Positions 8,429 through 20,185 are shown, counted from the first letter of the stretch. The stretch: DNA of 64,000 bases from Jannaschia helgolandensis (GCF_900109285.1 NZ_FNZQ01000002.1:62001-126000); one strand, 5' to 3'. Translations and numbers: made by a program. Notes: generated from the sequence alone by a model not told the origin.

Positions 8429-9781
8429 CTACCACCGCCGCTCGAACCGGCGGCGCAGGAAGATGGCCGTCAGGTTCATGAGCAGCAGGAATACCAGAAG
8501 AACGATGATTGCCCCACTGGCCCGTTCGACGAAAGCCGGATCGGACCGTTGCGTCCAGTTGAAGACCTGCACCGGAAGTGCGGTGGCCGGATCGAACAAT
8601 CCACCCTCCCACGGTGCTTCGGGATATTCGCGCACGAAGGCGACCATGCCGATCAGAAGCAGCGGTGCGGTTTCGCCCAGGGCTTGTGCCAGACCGAGGA
8701 TCGTGCCGGTCAGGATACCCGGCATGGCTAGCGGTAGGACGTGGTGAAACACGCTCTGCATGCGGGATGCGCCGAGGCCGAGCGCCGCATCGCGGATCGA
8801 AGGCGGCACGGATTTCAGCGCGGCGCGGGTGGCGATGATGATCGTGGGCAGCGTCATCAGCGTCAGGACCAGCCCACCGACGATGGGTGCCGATTGCGGC
8901 AGGCCCGCGAAGTTGATGAAGATCGCAAGTCCCAGTATACCGAACACGATGGACGGCACGGCGGCGAGGTTCGAGATATTCACCTCGACCAGATCGGTCC
9001 AGCGGTTCTGGGGCGCGAATTCCTCAAGATAGACGCTGGCCGCCACGCCGATGGGCAATGCCAGCACCAGCACGATCAGCATCATGTAGAGCGACCCCAG
9101 AATGGCCACGCCCAGACCGGCAGCTTCGGGCCGGGTGTCGGACGCATCCGGTGCAGTCAGGAACAGCCAGTTGAACGATGTGTTCAGCAGGCCCTTATCC
9201 TCGAGCGCTTCGGCCAGTTGCAGCTGTGCCGGACTGATATTGGTATCGCGCTCAGCCGAGGCATAGGTCACACGTCCCTTGTAGAAGCCGTCGATGCGAC
9301 CCGATGCCATGACCTCGACCGAAACGGTCTGGCCGATCAGGTCGGGGTTGCGCAGGACGCGGTTGCGCAACTGCGCGACGCTTTCGTCCGAGATCAGTTC
9401 CGCAGCGTCCTTGGCTGAAAGTTCTGTCTCGATGCCATTGGCCGCGATGGTCGCCTCAAGCCCGTCGCGCAGCAATGGCGCATAGCCGAAGGTCGTGACC
9501 TTGGCCATCACCTCGGGGTCGCGGACGCCGGACTTGTCCAGCTTCTCTTCGGGCAGAGTCACCTCGATCTGGATCGTCGTCTGCCAGAACGCCGACAGAC
9601 CGGATGTCAGGATCGACGTCAGCAGCAGGATCAGCATGGCGATACCGATGCAGACCGCGATCAGGCCATACATCTTGAATCGGCCTTCCGCCCCGTTGCG
9701 CTTGGCGGTGCGGCTATCCTTGATCAGCAGGCTGCCTTGCCCGGCGCCGGCCGGGGCGGTGTTCGCGGTCGCGTCGGTCAT
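8429..9781 (-). CDS. pstA: phosphate ABC transporter permease PstA with N-terminal extension
   Basis: Membrane permease of 450 residues, against about 300 in E. coli. One membrane segment near residues 38-62 is followed by about 150 residues likely to be periplasmic, matching the DUF3333-type extension found in alphaproteobacterial PstA. The permease core (about 215-445) has [15 protein letters not shown] and the cytoplasmic EAA loop [27 protein letters not shown], which contacts PstB. It overlaps the pstC stop by 4 bases. Confidence 0.93.
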   Translation of the reverse strand: MTDATANTAPAGAGQGSLLIKDSRTAKRNGAEGRFKMYGLIAVCIGIAMLILLLTSILTSGLSAFWQTTIQIEVTLPEEKLDKSGVRDPEVMAKVTTFGYAPLLRDGLEATIAANGIETELSAKDAAELISDESVAQLRNRVLRNPDLIGQTVSVEVMASGRIDGFYKGRVTYASAERDTNISPAQLQLAEALEDKGLLNTSFNWLFLTAPDASDTRPEAAGLGVAILGSLYMMLIVLVLALPIGVAASVYLEEFAPQNRWTDLVEVNISNLAAVPSIVFGILGLAIFINFAGLPQSAPIVGGLVLTLMTLPTIIIATRAALKSVPPSIRDAALGLGASRMQSVFHHVLPLAMPGILTGTILGLAQALGETAPLLLIGMVAFVREYPEAPWEGGLFDPATALPVQVFNWTQRSDPAFVERASGAIIVLLVFLLLMNLTAIFLRRRFERRW

Positions 9782-11241
9782 TCGTACTGCTCCCGGTATT
9801 TGCGGACTATGAACAGGGCCAGTACGTTCAGACCCAGCGTGATAACGAAGAGCGTCAGGCCAAGTGCAAAGGCCACAAGCGTTTCCGGCGAGGCGAAGTC
9901 AGTGTCCCCAGTCAGCTGCGAGACGATCTTGACAGTTACTGTTGTCATCGCTTCGAACGGATTGAGGTCAAGCCGGGCCGCGGCCCCTGCCCCCAATACC
10001 ACGATCATCGTCTCGCCGATGGCGCGGGACGCGGCCAGAAGCACTGCCCCGACGATACCCGGCAGGGCGGCGGGCACGATGACCTGGCGTATGGTTTCGG
10101 ATTTCGTGGCACCAAGACCAAGGCTGCCGTCGCGCATCGCCTGCGGTACCGCGTTGATGATGTCGTCCGACAGGGACGATACGAAGGGGATCAGCATGAT
10201 GCCCATGACCAGACCTGCAGTCATGACCGACGATGCCGAATTTCCGAGACCCAACGGCGAAGCGAAGGCATCGCGCAGGAACGGCCCGACGGTGATCAAC
10301 GCGAACAACCCGTAGACGATGGTCGGGATGCCGGCCAGTATCTCGATCAGCGGCTTGGCGACGGAGCGAAATTTCTTCCCCGCATATTCCGACAGATAGA
10401 TCGCGGCAAACAGTCCGATCGGCACAGCGACGATCAGCGCGATTGTCGAAATATACAGCGTACCCCAGAGCAGCGGCAGAATGCCAAGTTGCGAAGCCCC
10501 GCCCCGGCCCGAGAAACTGGGCGACCAGGTGGTCGAGAAGAAAAACTCCGTCCACGAATACTGGCGGAAGAAGTTTGCAGTTTCGAACAGCAGCGACAAA
10601 ACGATGCCGAGGGTGGTCAGGATGGCGATGGATGCCGCGGCGATCATCAGGATAAGGACGCCGCGCTCAACTACATTTCGGGCCCGAAACTCACCCCTGG
10701 ACCGGCTGACGGCCCAGGCTCCGCCGATCAGCGCCAGACCGATGACAGCAATAGTCATGATCCATGACAGGCTACTGCGGGCCTGCCAATAAGACGTCGC
10801 GGCCGTGAGAACCTCACCTGTAAGCGCACTGCCGAGCGCTGTGCCCTCGGATGCCAGCAAGCCGCCGACATCTTCGACCGAGAGATCGCGCAGTTCGTCG
10901 CGTGTGAAGGAACCCGATGAAATGCCGCTGTCGATCCCGTCGGCCACCCGGCGGACATCCGACATGACGAGCGCGGCGGTGCCGCCGTCGGGAACCGCGC
11001 CGGCAGGCAGATCGGCAAGGATGGAACGGTCCAACAGGATCGGCTGGACCAGAAGCCAGATTGCCAGAAGACCAAGCGCCGGGGTCAATGCCATCAACGC
11101 GCCGTTCAGGCCATAATAGATTGGAAGGCTGTGCAGGCGACGTGCATCCCCGTCGACGGTAGCGATCGCGCGCGACCGGGCCATCAGGAAGGCGATGGTG
11201 CCAATGACGGCAAGGATCAGCAAAATCCAGCTGAGGGGCAT
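9778..11241 (-). CDS. pstC: phosphate ABC transporter permease PstC with N-terminal extension
   Basis: Membrane permease of 487 residues. The N-terminal half carries extra membrane segments and a soluble stretch of about 100 residues, as in the alphaproteobacterial PstC N-terminal family. The core includes VPIGLFAAIYLSEYA, AGIPTIVYGLFAL and the EAA loop MRDGSLGLGATKSETIRQVIVPAALPG. It forms the channel with PstA. A hairpin with a T-rich tail separates it from pstS, and it overlaps pstA by 4 bases. Confidence 0.93.
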   Translation of the reverse strand: MPLSWILLILAVIGTIAFLMARSRAIATVDGDARRLHSLPIYYGLNGALMALTPALGLLAIWLLVQPILLDRSILADLPAGAVPDGGTAALVMSDVRRVADGIDSGISSGSFTRDELRDLSVEDVGGLLASEGTALGSALTGEVLTAATSYWQARSSLSWIMTIAVIGLALIGGAWAVSRSRGEFRARNVVERGVLILMIAAASIAILTTLGIVLSLLFETANFFRQYSWTEFFFSTTWSPSFSGRGGASQLGILPLLWGTLYISTIALIVAVPIGLFAAIYLSEYAGKKFRSVAKPLIEILAGIPTIVYGLFALITVGPFLRDAFASPLGLGNSASSVMTAGLVMGIMLIPFVSSLSDDIINAVPQAMRDGSLGLGATKSETIRQVIVPAALPGIVGAVLLAASRAIGETMIVVLGAGAAARLDLNPFEAMTTVTVKIVSQLTGDTDFASPETLVAFALGLTLFVITLGLNVLALFIVRKYREQYE

Positions 11242-11267
11242 GGCAGCAGCTCCGGGTCGACGTGGCA

Positions 11268-11298
11268 GAAAAGAAACGGGGGGAATCGCCCCCCCCGT
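11268..11298 (-). terminator. intercistronic hairpin between pstS and pstC
   Basis: On the minus strand ACGGGGGG (11298-11291) pairs with CCCCCCGT (11283-11276) around a 7-base loop, followed by TTCTTTTC. It lies 13 bases after the pstS stop. It is a likely partial terminator or RNA-stabilising stem that lets the binding protein be made in excess over the permeases. Confidence 0.7.
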
Positions 11299-11310
11299 CT
11301 CGGTCGTGTC

Positions 11311-12345
11311 TTACTTCATTGTCGTTTCGTCGGATACAGTTGCCTGTGTCGCTGCCAGTTCCGGATCGGGAACGAGACCATAGTCCGAAAGCGGTCCGCC
11401 GGGACCGGCAATATCGTCCGAGACGAAGAATTCGGCGTATTCCTTCAGTCCGGGGATGACACCCAGATGCGCTGCCTTGATGTAGAAATACAACGGACGC
11501 GATACCGGGTATTCACCCGAAGCGATGGTTTCGGTCGAAGGCGTGACGCCATTCATCGTCGCAACCTTCAGCTTGTCGGTGTTATTCTCGTAGAACGACA
11601 GGCCGAAGACGCCGATACCGTTGGCGTCGCTTTGGATGCGGGACAGGGTTTCGGTGTAGTCACCGTCGATGTCGACGCTGCGGCCATCGGCGCGGATCGA
11701 CATGCAGGCGGTCTCGGCGTCGTCTTCGGACATGCCAGCGGACGTCATCCGCTCCAGCGCGCCAGTATCTTCGCATCCCTGAAGGATCACCTTTTCCTCG
11801 AAGACTTCACGGGTGCCGTGCTTGGTACCAGGGATGAAGGCCAGGATTTCTTCGGCAGGCAATGCCGCATCGACGTCGGCCCAGGTGCTGTTGGTATTAT
11901 CGACCAACGCTCCGTCCTCGCCGGGGATCTGAGAGGCGAGTGCCAGATACCACTGCGACGGCGTGAAATCGTTGTAGGCCGGGCCGTCCTGCTGGCTGGC
12001 GAAAACGATGCCATCATAACCGATACGGACTTCGATGATATCCGTGACACCGGCGTCGGCGCAGGCAGAAAGTTCCTTGTCGCGGATTTTGCGCGAAGCG
12101 TTGGCGATGTCGATGGTATTCTCGCCGACGCCTTCGCAGAACCGCTTCAGACCGGCGGAGGAGCCGCCTGATTCCACCACCGGGGTCGGGAAGCCGAAGT
12201 TCTCGCCGAAGGCTTCGGCGACGATGGACGCATAGGGCAGAACGGTGGACGACCCGGCGATCTGGACCTGTTCGCGCGCTGTTGCCACGGTGGCCGAGAG
12301 GGCGATGATTGCAAAACCCGAAACGGTGGCTTTGTTTATGGACAT
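11311..12345 (-). CDS. pstS: periplasmic phosphate-binding protein PstS
   Basis: Substrate-binding protein of the PstSCAB importer, 344 residues. The start at 12345 is chosen because CCAGGAG lies about 6 bases upstream and the protein then begins with a clean signal peptide (MSINKATVSGFAIIALSATV, cleavage after ATA). The mature protein opens with VQIAGSSTVLPYASIVAEAF, whose GSSTVLP loop binds phosphate. The rest matches the SphX/PstS type, with CxSIRADG and FYIKAAHLG segments. It is the first transporter gene after phoR and is preceded by a triple Pho box. Confidence 0.95.
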   Translation of the reverse strand: MSINKATVSGFAIIALSATVATAREQVQIAGSSTVLPYASIVAEAFGENFGFPTPVVESGGSSAGLKRFCEGVGENTIDIANASRKIRDKELSACADAGVTDIIEVRIGYDGIVFASQQDGPAYNDFTPSQWYLALASQIPGEDGALVDNTNSTWADVDAALPAEEILAFIPGTKHGTREVFEEKVILQGCEDTGALERMTSAGMSEDDAETACMSIRADGRSVDIDGDYTETLSRIQSDANGIGVFGLSFYENNTDKLKVATMNGVTPSTETIASGEYPVSRPLYFYIKAAHLGVIPGLKEYAEFFVSDDIAGPGGPLSDYGLVPDPELAATQATVSDETTMK

Positions 12346-12433
12346 GGAATGCTCCTGGTTGGCATTTGACGTCAGGCGAACCCCGTCTTGAGGTGCGCTC
12401 TGGGCAGCACTAGTCAATTCGCGTTGGCCTTTT

Positions 12434-12462
12434 GTGACGAAAGCGTAACGGTTTTATGACAG
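12434..12462 (-). promoter_or_regulatory. Pho box upstream of pstS
   Basis: On the minus strand three 7-mers occur at an 11-bp period: CTGTCAT (12462-12456), CCGTTAC (12451-12445) and TCGTCAC (12440-12434), separated by AAAA and GCTT. This is the established PhoB-binding architecture of direct heptamers with 4-bp AT-rich spacers. A further CTGTCAC lies upstream at 12477-12471 with an 8-base gap. The block is about 90 bases upstream of the pstS start. Confidence 0.85.
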
Positions 12463-12490
12463 TCGGTTCTGTGACAGTCATGACGCAGCG

Positions 12491-13519
12491 TCAACTGGCC
12501 GGCAGGATCACCGTAACTTCTGTCCCCTGCCCTTCGACGCTTTCGATCCGAAGGCGCCCCCGATGTCGGTTGACGATATGCTTGACGATGGCAAGGCCCA
12601 GCCCCGTGCCGCCTTGCGTCCGCGACCGCCCCGTGTCGACGCGGTAGAATCGTTCAGTCAGTCGCGGAACATGCTCCGGCGGAATTCCCGGCCCCGTATC
12701 ACTCACGGTCAGCCGCCAGGCCGGGCCGCGCAGCACCGGCTCGCGGTCGATATGGAGCAGGCTCAGGCTGACAATCCCGGGATGTGCGCCGTATTTGATC
12801 GCGTTCTCGATCAGGTTGCTTACGATCTGGACCAGTTGATCCCGATCACCGATAACCTGTGCGGACGCAGGTGCATCGAAGCGGATTTCGACCGCATCCG
12901 CCTCGGCTCCGGGTCGCAGCATGCCGATCGTTTCAGACACCAGTGCCGCCATGTCTATGCGGTCGGTGGGCCGCTTGCGCGACTGACCCTCCAACCGGCT
13001 AAGCGACAGCAGGTCGGACACAAGCCTGTTCATCCGCGCCGTCTCCTGCGCCATAAGCGCCAGAAAGCGGTCGCGCCCCTTCGGATCGTCGCGCGCGGGA
13101 CCCTGCAATGTTTCGATAAATCCCATAATGGCGGTCAACGGGGTTTTCAGCTCGTGGCTGACGTTGCCGACAAAGTCACGACGCATCGACTCGCCTGCCC
13201 GTGCCTCTGACAGGTCGCGAAACACCAGAAGGACCTGCCGCCTCCCGTCCGGTACCGGAATCGGCGAGACCGTCACCTCGAACAGCGTTTCGACGGCGCC
13301 CGTGCTGTGGACGAAACGGGTGACACCGGGTTTGCCCTCTGCAAAGGCCTCCTCGACCGGCTGGAGCAGGGAAGGCTGACGCAACACGCTGACATAGGAC
13401 CGACCGACAACCCAGACGCCGAGCCGATCCTGCGCGGCCGGGTTGGCGACCGCCACCCGCCCGGCGGCATCCAGCAGCATTGCCGGTTCCGCCAGCGCAT
13501 TCAAAATCGATTCAATCAT
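12491..13519 (-). CDS. phoR: phosphate regulon sensor histidine kinase PhoR, no membrane segment visible
   Basis: Sensor kinase of 342 residues. The ATG at 13519 (MIESILNALAEP) has GGAAG about 8 bases upstream; a TTG 20 codons earlier is the limit of the frame because a stop precedes it. Residues about 1-105 look like a PAS domain. The H-box is FVGNVSHELKTPLTAIMGF with H122. The ATP-binding domain has NLIENAIKYG, SDTGPGIP and GGTGLGLAIVKHI. Neither start gives a hydrophobic N-terminal helix, unlike E. coli PhoR, so it is probably soluble or tethered through PstB/PhoU. Confidence 0.9.
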   Translation of the reverse strand: MIESILNALAEPAMLLDAAGRVAVANPAAQDRLGVWVVGRSYVSVLRQPSLLQPVEEAFAEGKPGVTRFVHSTGAVETLFEVTVSPIPVPDGRRQVLLVFRDLSEARAGESMRRDFVGNVSHELKTPLTAIMGFIETLQGPARDDPKGRDRFLALMAQETARMNRLVSDLLSLSRLEGQSRKRPTDRIDMAALVSETIGMLRPGAEADAVEIRFDAPASAQVIGDRDQLVQIVSNLIENAIKYGAHPGIVSLSLLHIDREPVLRGPAWRLTVSDTGPGIPPEHVPRLTERFYRVDTGRSRTQGGTGLGLAIVKHIVNRHRGRLRIESVEGQGTEVTVILPAS

Positions 13520-13622
13520 ATCGGGGCTTCCGGTCAGGCCAGCGGGATCGGCATTGCCTATTCCAGGCACAGGGTTCAATCAATGATCAGCAAACCCCAG
13601 ACCGTCACAGTGTTACTCGGAC

Positions 13623-13640
13623 CCGGCCAAACCTGGCCGG
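13623..13640 (-). terminator. hairpin after the trans-sulfuration enzyme gene
   Basis: CCGGCCA (13623-13629) and TGGCCGG (13634-13640) form a perfect 7-bp stem with a 4-base loop. It begins 26 bases past the end of the minus-strand PLP enzyme gene. No T tract follows, so it may terminate weakly or only protect the 3' end. Confidence 0.4.
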
Positions 13641-13666
13641 AATCTAATTCCCCGGTAAACCGCGGC

Positions 13667-14842
13667 TTAGCGCGCGGCATCCAGTGCGACGGTGAAGTCG
13701 TGCTGCAACAACTCCAACGGCTCGCAGCCGATGGAAACACGAAAGAACCCTTCCGTAATGCCGAGCGCGGCACGGCCTTCGGGCGTCAGGCCACGATGAC
13801 TGCTGGACGCCGGATGCGACAGCGTCGTGCCAACATCGCCCAATGTCGGCGCGAAGGCGAGGTTCGGGGCGGCCTTGGTCAGCGCATTGGCCTGCGCCCG
13901 CCCGCCCTTCAGCCGGAAACTGACCATATTGCCCCACTGTCCGTCCAGCAGCGCGCCCGCCCGATTGTGGTCGGGATGATCGGACCTGCCCGGATAAAGC
14001 ACCGTCTCGACCGCGTCATGATCCGCGAAAAGCTGCGCCATCGCGGCGGCGTTGGCCTGCGCCCGTTCGAACCGCATGTCAAACGTATACAGGCCCCGCT
14101 CCGCCATCCAGCAATCCCAGGGACTTGGCGTCAGACCCAGTGTGACGTTGGTGTCGTAGATCGCCTTGCGGTGGTCCGGATCACGCGCCAGCACATATCC
14201 CAGCGTGACGTCCGAATGCCCTGCCAGAAGCTTGGTCACCGAATGGATCACGACATCCGCGCCGCGTGCATAGGCCGGAAAACCGTAGGGCGTGGTAAAG
14301 GTGTTGTCGATGACTAGGATCAGACCGCGGTCCTTGGCCAGCCGTTCAATTCCCTCCATGTCGGCGATCCGCAGGGTGGGATTCGACACTACTTCGACCA
14401 GCATCAACCTGGTCGCAGGCGTGATCGCCGCCTCCATCGCCGGGACATCGGTGGGGTCAACTAGCGTCGAGGTTATGCCCCATCGCGGCAGATCCTGCGT
14501 CATCATCCGCAGGCTGCGCCCATAAAGCTGATTGCCGCCGACGATATGATCGCCTGCTGACAGCAGGCCCAGAAGCGTGGCGGTCACAGCGGACATGCCG
14601 GAGCCGGTTATGATGCCGCCTTCCCCGCCCTCCAGACGGTCGATCATCCCGGCCAGAACGTCGGCGTTCGGGTGACCCTCGCGCCCATAGGTGTATCCCT
14701 TGGCACGCCCCTCGTATTGATCGTCCAGCGCGTCGGGGCTGGGCGAGGAATAGACGACCGAGGGCTGTAACGGAGTGACGACCGCGCGGCTGACGCTACT
14801 TGGAAAGACCGTCCGGCGGACGAGGTTCGGGCGTTTCGACAT
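13667..14842 (-). CDS. PLP-dependent trans-sulfuration family enzyme (Cys/Met metabolism)
   Basis: Member of the cystathionine synthase/lyase family, 391 residues. Visible motifs are the cofactor phosphate loop GSGMSAVTATLLGLL, the active-site Tyr region NQLYGRSL, the cofactor Asp in ILVIDNTFTTPYG, and the PLP Lys in SVTKLLAGHSD. The C-terminal substrate arm ends with SLGDVGTTLSHPASSSHR-type residues (here TLGDVGTTLSHPAS). The family spans cystathionine beta- and gamma-lyases and O-acyl-homoserine sulfhydrylases, and the exact substrate cannot be set from sequence alone. It starts 24 bases after proA and may share its transcript. Confidence 0.85.
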   Translation of the reverse strand: MSKRPNLVRRTVFPSSVSRAVVTPLQPSVVYSSPSPDALDDQYEGRAKGYTYGREGHPNADVLAGMIDRLEGGEGGIITGSGMSAVTATLLGLLSAGDHIVGGNQLYGRSLRMMTQDLPRWGITSTLVDPTDVPAMEAAITPATRLMLVEVVSNPTLRIADMEGIERLAKDRGLILVIDNTFTTPYGFPAYARGADVVIHSVTKLLAGHSDVTLGYVLARDPDHRKAIYDTNVTLGLTPSPWDCWMAERGLYTFDMRFERAQANAAAMAQLFADHDAVETVLYPGRSDHPDHNRAGALLDGQWGNMVSFRLKGGRAQANALTKAAPNLAFAPTLGDVGTTLSHPASSSHRGLTPEGRAALGITEGFFRVSIGCEPLELLQHDFTVALDAAR

Positions 14843-14866
14843 GAACTTCGCCTTATATACTACTGA

Positions 14867-16126
14867 TTATGAACGGATCGCACCGTTTCCGGAAACGAGG
14901 TATTTGAAGCTGGTCAATTGTTCGGCCCCGACCGGCCCACGTGCATGCATCTTGCCGGTGGCGATGCCGATTTCAGCGCCCATCCCGAACTCTCCGCCGT
15001 CGGCGAACTGGGTCGACGAGTTGTGCATAAGGATCGCCGAGTCCAGTCGCTCGAAAAAGCGGGCCACCGGGGCGGCATCTTCGGCGATTATGCAATCGGT
15101 ATGATTGCTGCCGTGTTGGCGAATGTGTGCGATAGCATCGTCAACATTTTCAACAACTTTTGCGGCAATCTTCATGTCAAGATATTCGGTTCCCCAATCG
15201 TCGTCCGTCGCCGCGACACTGCCCTGCAACCCCTCGCCTGCATGAACCTCGACGCCTTCGCGCATCAGGTCGGCGATGATGTCTGCACCCAGTGTGCCGG
15301 CCACGTCACGGTGGATCAGCAGGCATTCTGCGGCGCCGCAGATGCCGGTGCGGCGGGTCTTGGCGTTCAGGATGATCTTGCGCGCCATGTCCGCATCGGC
15401 AGAGGCGTCGACGTAGATATGAACGATGCCTTCCAGATGGGCGAAGACCGGCACCCGCGCTTCGCGGCTGACCAACCCGACCAGACCCTTGCCGCCGCGC
15501 GGGACGATGATGTCGATATGGTCGGTTGCGGTCAGCATGGCGCTGACGGCGGCGCGGTCGCGGGTCGGGATCAACTGGATCGCAGCCTCCGGCAGGCCCG
15601 CGGTCCGAAGCCCCACTACCATCGCGGCATGGATCGCGCGGCTGGAATGAAAACTCTCGGAGCCGCCGCGCAGGATGACGGCGTTCCCGGCCTTCAGGCA
15701 CAGCGCCCCGGCATCGGCGGTGACGTTGGGACGGCTTTCGTAGATCACGCCGACAACACCCAGCGGCGTCGCGATGCGGCGGATGTGCAACCCGTTGGGC
15801 CGGTCCCATTCCGCCAGTATGCGCCCCACTGGATCGGGCTGTTCGGCAATGGAACGCAGGCTGTCGATGATGTCGCGGATGCGGTCTTCGTCTAGCGTCA
15901 GACGATCCATCATTGCGTCGGTCAGGCCCTTCTGACGGCCATAGGCCAGATCCTTGGCGTTCGCGGCCAGCACGTCGCCCCGGCGTGCCCAGAGCGCTTC
16001 GGCGGCGCCGATCAGGGCCGCATGCTTGCGTTCGGCCGAGGCACAAGCGAGTTCGGCGGCAGCCGCGCGGGCTGCTTCGCCGATCCCCTGCATCAGGGCG
16101 GGAATATCTTCGGTCAGATCTTTCAT
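14867..16126 (-). CDS. proA: glutamate-5-semialdehyde dehydrogenase
   Basis: Second enzyme of proline biosynthesis, reducing gamma-glutamyl phosphate to glutamate semialdehyde with NADPH; 419 residues. Motifs of the family are [35 protein letters not shown], the [13 protein letters not shown] stretch, and the catalytic Cys in [15 protein letters not shown]. It lies 12 bases after proB, so the two are almost certainly co-transcribed, and the two enzymes work together because the intermediate is labile. Confidence 0.96.
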   Translation of the reverse strand: MKDLTEDIPALMQGIGEAARAAAAELACASAERKHAALIGAAEALWARRGDVLAANAKDLAYGRQKGLTDAMMDRLTLDEDRIRDIIDSLRSIAEQPDPVGRILAEWDRPNGLHIRRIATPLGVVGVIYESRPNVTADAGALCLKAGNAVILRGGSESFHSSRAIHAAMVVGLRTAGLPEAAIQLIPTRDRAAVSAMLTATDHIDIIVPRGGKGLVGLVSREARVPVFAHLEGIVHIYVDASADADMARKIILNAKTRRTGICGAAECLLIHRDVAGTLGADIIADLMREGVEVHAGEGLQGSVAATDDDWGTEYLDMKIAAKVVENVDDAIAHIRQHGSNHTDCIIAEDAAPVARFFERLDSAILMHNSSTQFADGGEFGMGAEIGIATGKMHARGPVGAEQLTSFKYLVSGNGAIRS

Positions 16127-16138
16127 CGGAGCACTCCG

Positions 16139-18339
<2,201 letters not shown>

Positions 18340-18352
18340 TCAAGCGATGGGG

Positions 18353-18931
18353 TCACACCTTGCTGGCGGGCATCTGCCGAATATAGGTCCAGGTCGGAAC
18401 GACGGCGTTGCGCGCGACGCAAAACGTCTCGGCGTCACCGATGTAGTCGAACCCGGCGTTGGTCAGAACACGGGCCGAGGCCGGGTTGTCCTGAAAGATC
18501 GTTCCGAAAATCTGTCTGGCATTCATCGGGTTCGCTTCGATCAGCGCGGTCACAGCCTCGGATGCAAGGCCGGTGTTCCAAACGGCAGGTCCAACCCAGT
18601 AACCGATTTCCCACTGGTCGCGGTCCATTCGCTTAAGGCTTACGACCCCGACAATTTCATCAAGCCCGGCGGCGGTCGCGTCCATCGCCCAGACGGTATC
18701 CTCTCCTTCGCCCGCCATGACACGGGTGACGAAGGCATCGGTTGCACCCGGCGGCAGGGGGTGCGGAATCGACGGTGTGTTCAACGCTACGCGCTTGTCG
18801 CCCGCATAGAGGTCGATGAGACCCATGTCGCTGCGCCGCAGGGGTCGCAGCGTCAGGCGACTGGTGGTCAGTATGGCCTGGTCACCGGTTTCGACACGAT
18901 CGACGCGCAGGGGCGCACGTTGCGGGGTCAT
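18353..18931 (-). CDS. GNAT family N-acetyltransferase (RimJ/RimL-like)
   Basis: Predicted acetyltransferase of 192 residues. It shows the type-3 GNAT pattern: TSRLTLRPLRRSDMGLI at the front, the WEIGYWVGPAVWNTGLASEAV acetyl-CoA loop, and the NPASARVLTNAGFDYIG motif towards the end. Substrate unknown. Its ATG overlaps the LysE-type stop by one base (TAATG), so the two are translationally coupled. It precedes obgE by 70 bases in the same direction. Confidence 0.85.
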   Translation of the reverse strand: MTPQRAPLRVDRVETGDQAILTTSRLTLRPLRRSDMGLIDLYAGDKRVALNTPSIPHPLPPGATDAFVTRVMAGEGEDTVWAMDATAAGLDEIVGVVSLKRMDRDQWEIGYWVGPAVWNTGLASEAVTALIEANPMNARQIFGTIFQDNPASARVLTNAGFDYIGDAETFCVARNAVVPTWTYIRQMPASKV

Positions 18932-19542
18932 TACGTTCCTCCTCCGAACAATACGAACAAAACACTAACTACGGTAAGGGTGGCGAGGGTCCACATCAGG
19001 TAACGTTCCCCGGTGGTGCCGCGAAGGTGATGAGCGACCAGGCTGCCGCCCCAGGTCCAGAGCGGGTGCAACACAACCTGTGTCGCCAGAAGGATCGCGG
19101 CGATGGTCGCCGTCGCCTGCAAAGCGGGCGTGCCGGGAACGGTGAAGGCGGTGAACCCGCCGGTGATCATCGCCCAGGCCTTTGGGTTGAGGGGGTGAAC
19201 AATCAGCCCGGCAAGAAAACCCGGTGCCTTTGCCGCGCCCCTATGTTCCAGGCGCATGTGTGCAACGCGCCAGGCCAACCAGACGATATAGGCAGCGGAG
19301 ATCCATTTCAGCGTCTCGAATGCCCAGGGCGCGCGGTCGGCCAATTCCATCAGACCGAAGCCGACAGGCCAGATGACAAGCTGCTTGCCAAGTGCAACGC
19401 CCGCCACGAAGGGCAGCGCCGCGCGCAAACCGTGGGCCGCACCCGTGGTCATCAACGCCATGTTCGCCGGGCCGGGTGTGCCGACCTGACTGATGGCGAA
19501 GGCCACGAAGGGAAGGACTGCAACGCTCAATCCGGCACCCAT
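18931..19542 (-). CDS. LysE/RhtB family exporter
   Basis: Predicted inner-membrane exporter of amino acids or related metabolites, 203 residues with about six membrane helices. The ATG at 19542 (MGAGLSVAVLPFVAFAIS) gives a normal family length; the longer open frame upstream overlaps the preceding acetyltransferase. The family signature VGTPGPANMALMTTGAAHGLR lies near the N-terminus, and LNPKAWAMITGGF carries the conserved NPK. It overlaps the neighbouring GNAT gene by 16 bases at its start and by 1 base at its end. Confidence 0.85.
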   Translation of the reverse strand: MGAGLSVAVLPFVAFAISQVGTPGPANMALMTTGAAHGLRAALPFVAGVALGKQLVIWPVGFGLMELADRAPWAFETLKWISAAYIVWLAWRVAHMRLEHRGAAKAPGFLAGLIVHPLNPKAWAMITGGFTAFTVPGTPALQATATIAAILLATQVVLHPLWTWGGSLVAHHLRGTTGERYLMWTLATLTVVSVLFVLFGGGT

Positions 19543-20096
19543 TCGGAGGCCAGAAGTCCCATCATCACATCGTCGCGCCAGCCGTCGGCGGTGCGCGCCG
19601 ACTGGCGCTCGCGTCCTTCGGTGACGAAACCCAGTTTGGCATAGCACCGGATCGCCCGTTCATTGGTGTCGAGAACCCGCAGCGACAACCGGTTCAGACC
19701 CATGCCATCGAAGGCCTGTTCAATCACGAGACGCAATGCTTCGGTCCCGTATCCCTGCCCCAGATGCGCTGCATCCAGCAGGCCGATGGCAAGGTTTGCC
19801 CGACGGTCAGCCATGACGTGGCTATGCAGACGCACTGTTCCGATCAGATCGCCGCCCAGGGTGATCATCCACGCCAGCGCCGCCTGTTGCTCCGCCAGCC
19901 ATGCTTGGCATGCCGTTTCGGTCAACGACGGCACGGTCGCAGAATCCATGCCGTAGGCCTGCAAGACCTCCGATGAGTGGCCCAGGGCCAGCCGCCTCGC
20001 CGCATCACCGGATTGTGGCGCACGCAGAACGATGCGCGGTCCCGTCAGGGTCGGCACATGCGGCTGATCGGCAGCATGGGGGATGCGGTTGATCAT
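19527..20096 (-). CDS. GNAT family N-acetyltransferase (RimJ/RimL-like)
   Basis: Predicted acetyltransferase of 189 residues. The ATG at 20096 (MINRIPHAADQPHVPTL) has GAGG 5 bases upstream. It has TGPRIVLRAPQSGDAARR at the front, the acetyl-CoA loop in LDAAHLGQGYGTEALRLVIE and the terminal LDTNERAIRCYAKLGFV. It is more typical of ribosomal or small-molecule acetyltransferases than of drug-modifying ones, but substrate cannot be assigned. It follows rpmA after a terminator-like stem and may still be read through into the downstream genes. Confidence 0.85.
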   Translation of the reverse strand: MINRIPHAADQPHVPTLTGPRIVLRAPQSGDAARRLALGHSSEVLQAYGMDSATVPSLTETACQAWLAEQQAALAWMITLGGDLIGTVRLHSHVMADRRANLAIGLLDAAHLGQGYGTEALRLVIEQAFDGMGLNRLSLRVLDTNERAIRCYAKLGFVTEGRERQSARTADGWRDDVMMGLLASEWVPD

Positions 20097-20131
20097 CGGA
20101 ACCTCGCGGTCAGATGGGGGCATGAACGACG

Positions 20132-20160
20132 AAGGGGACCGGCTTGTCGCCGATCCCCTT
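20132..20160 (-). terminator. hairpin after rplU-rpmA
   Basis: On the minus strand AAGGGGATCGGC (20160-20149) pairs with GCCGGTCCCCTT (20143-20132), a 12-bp stem with one G-U pair and a 5-base loop, starting 25 bases after rpmA. There is no clear T tract, so it may attenuate rather than end transcription into the acetyltransferase gene. Confidence 0.6.
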
Positions 20161-20185
20161 GAAAAGGTGAACCTGAAGGTTCGGC

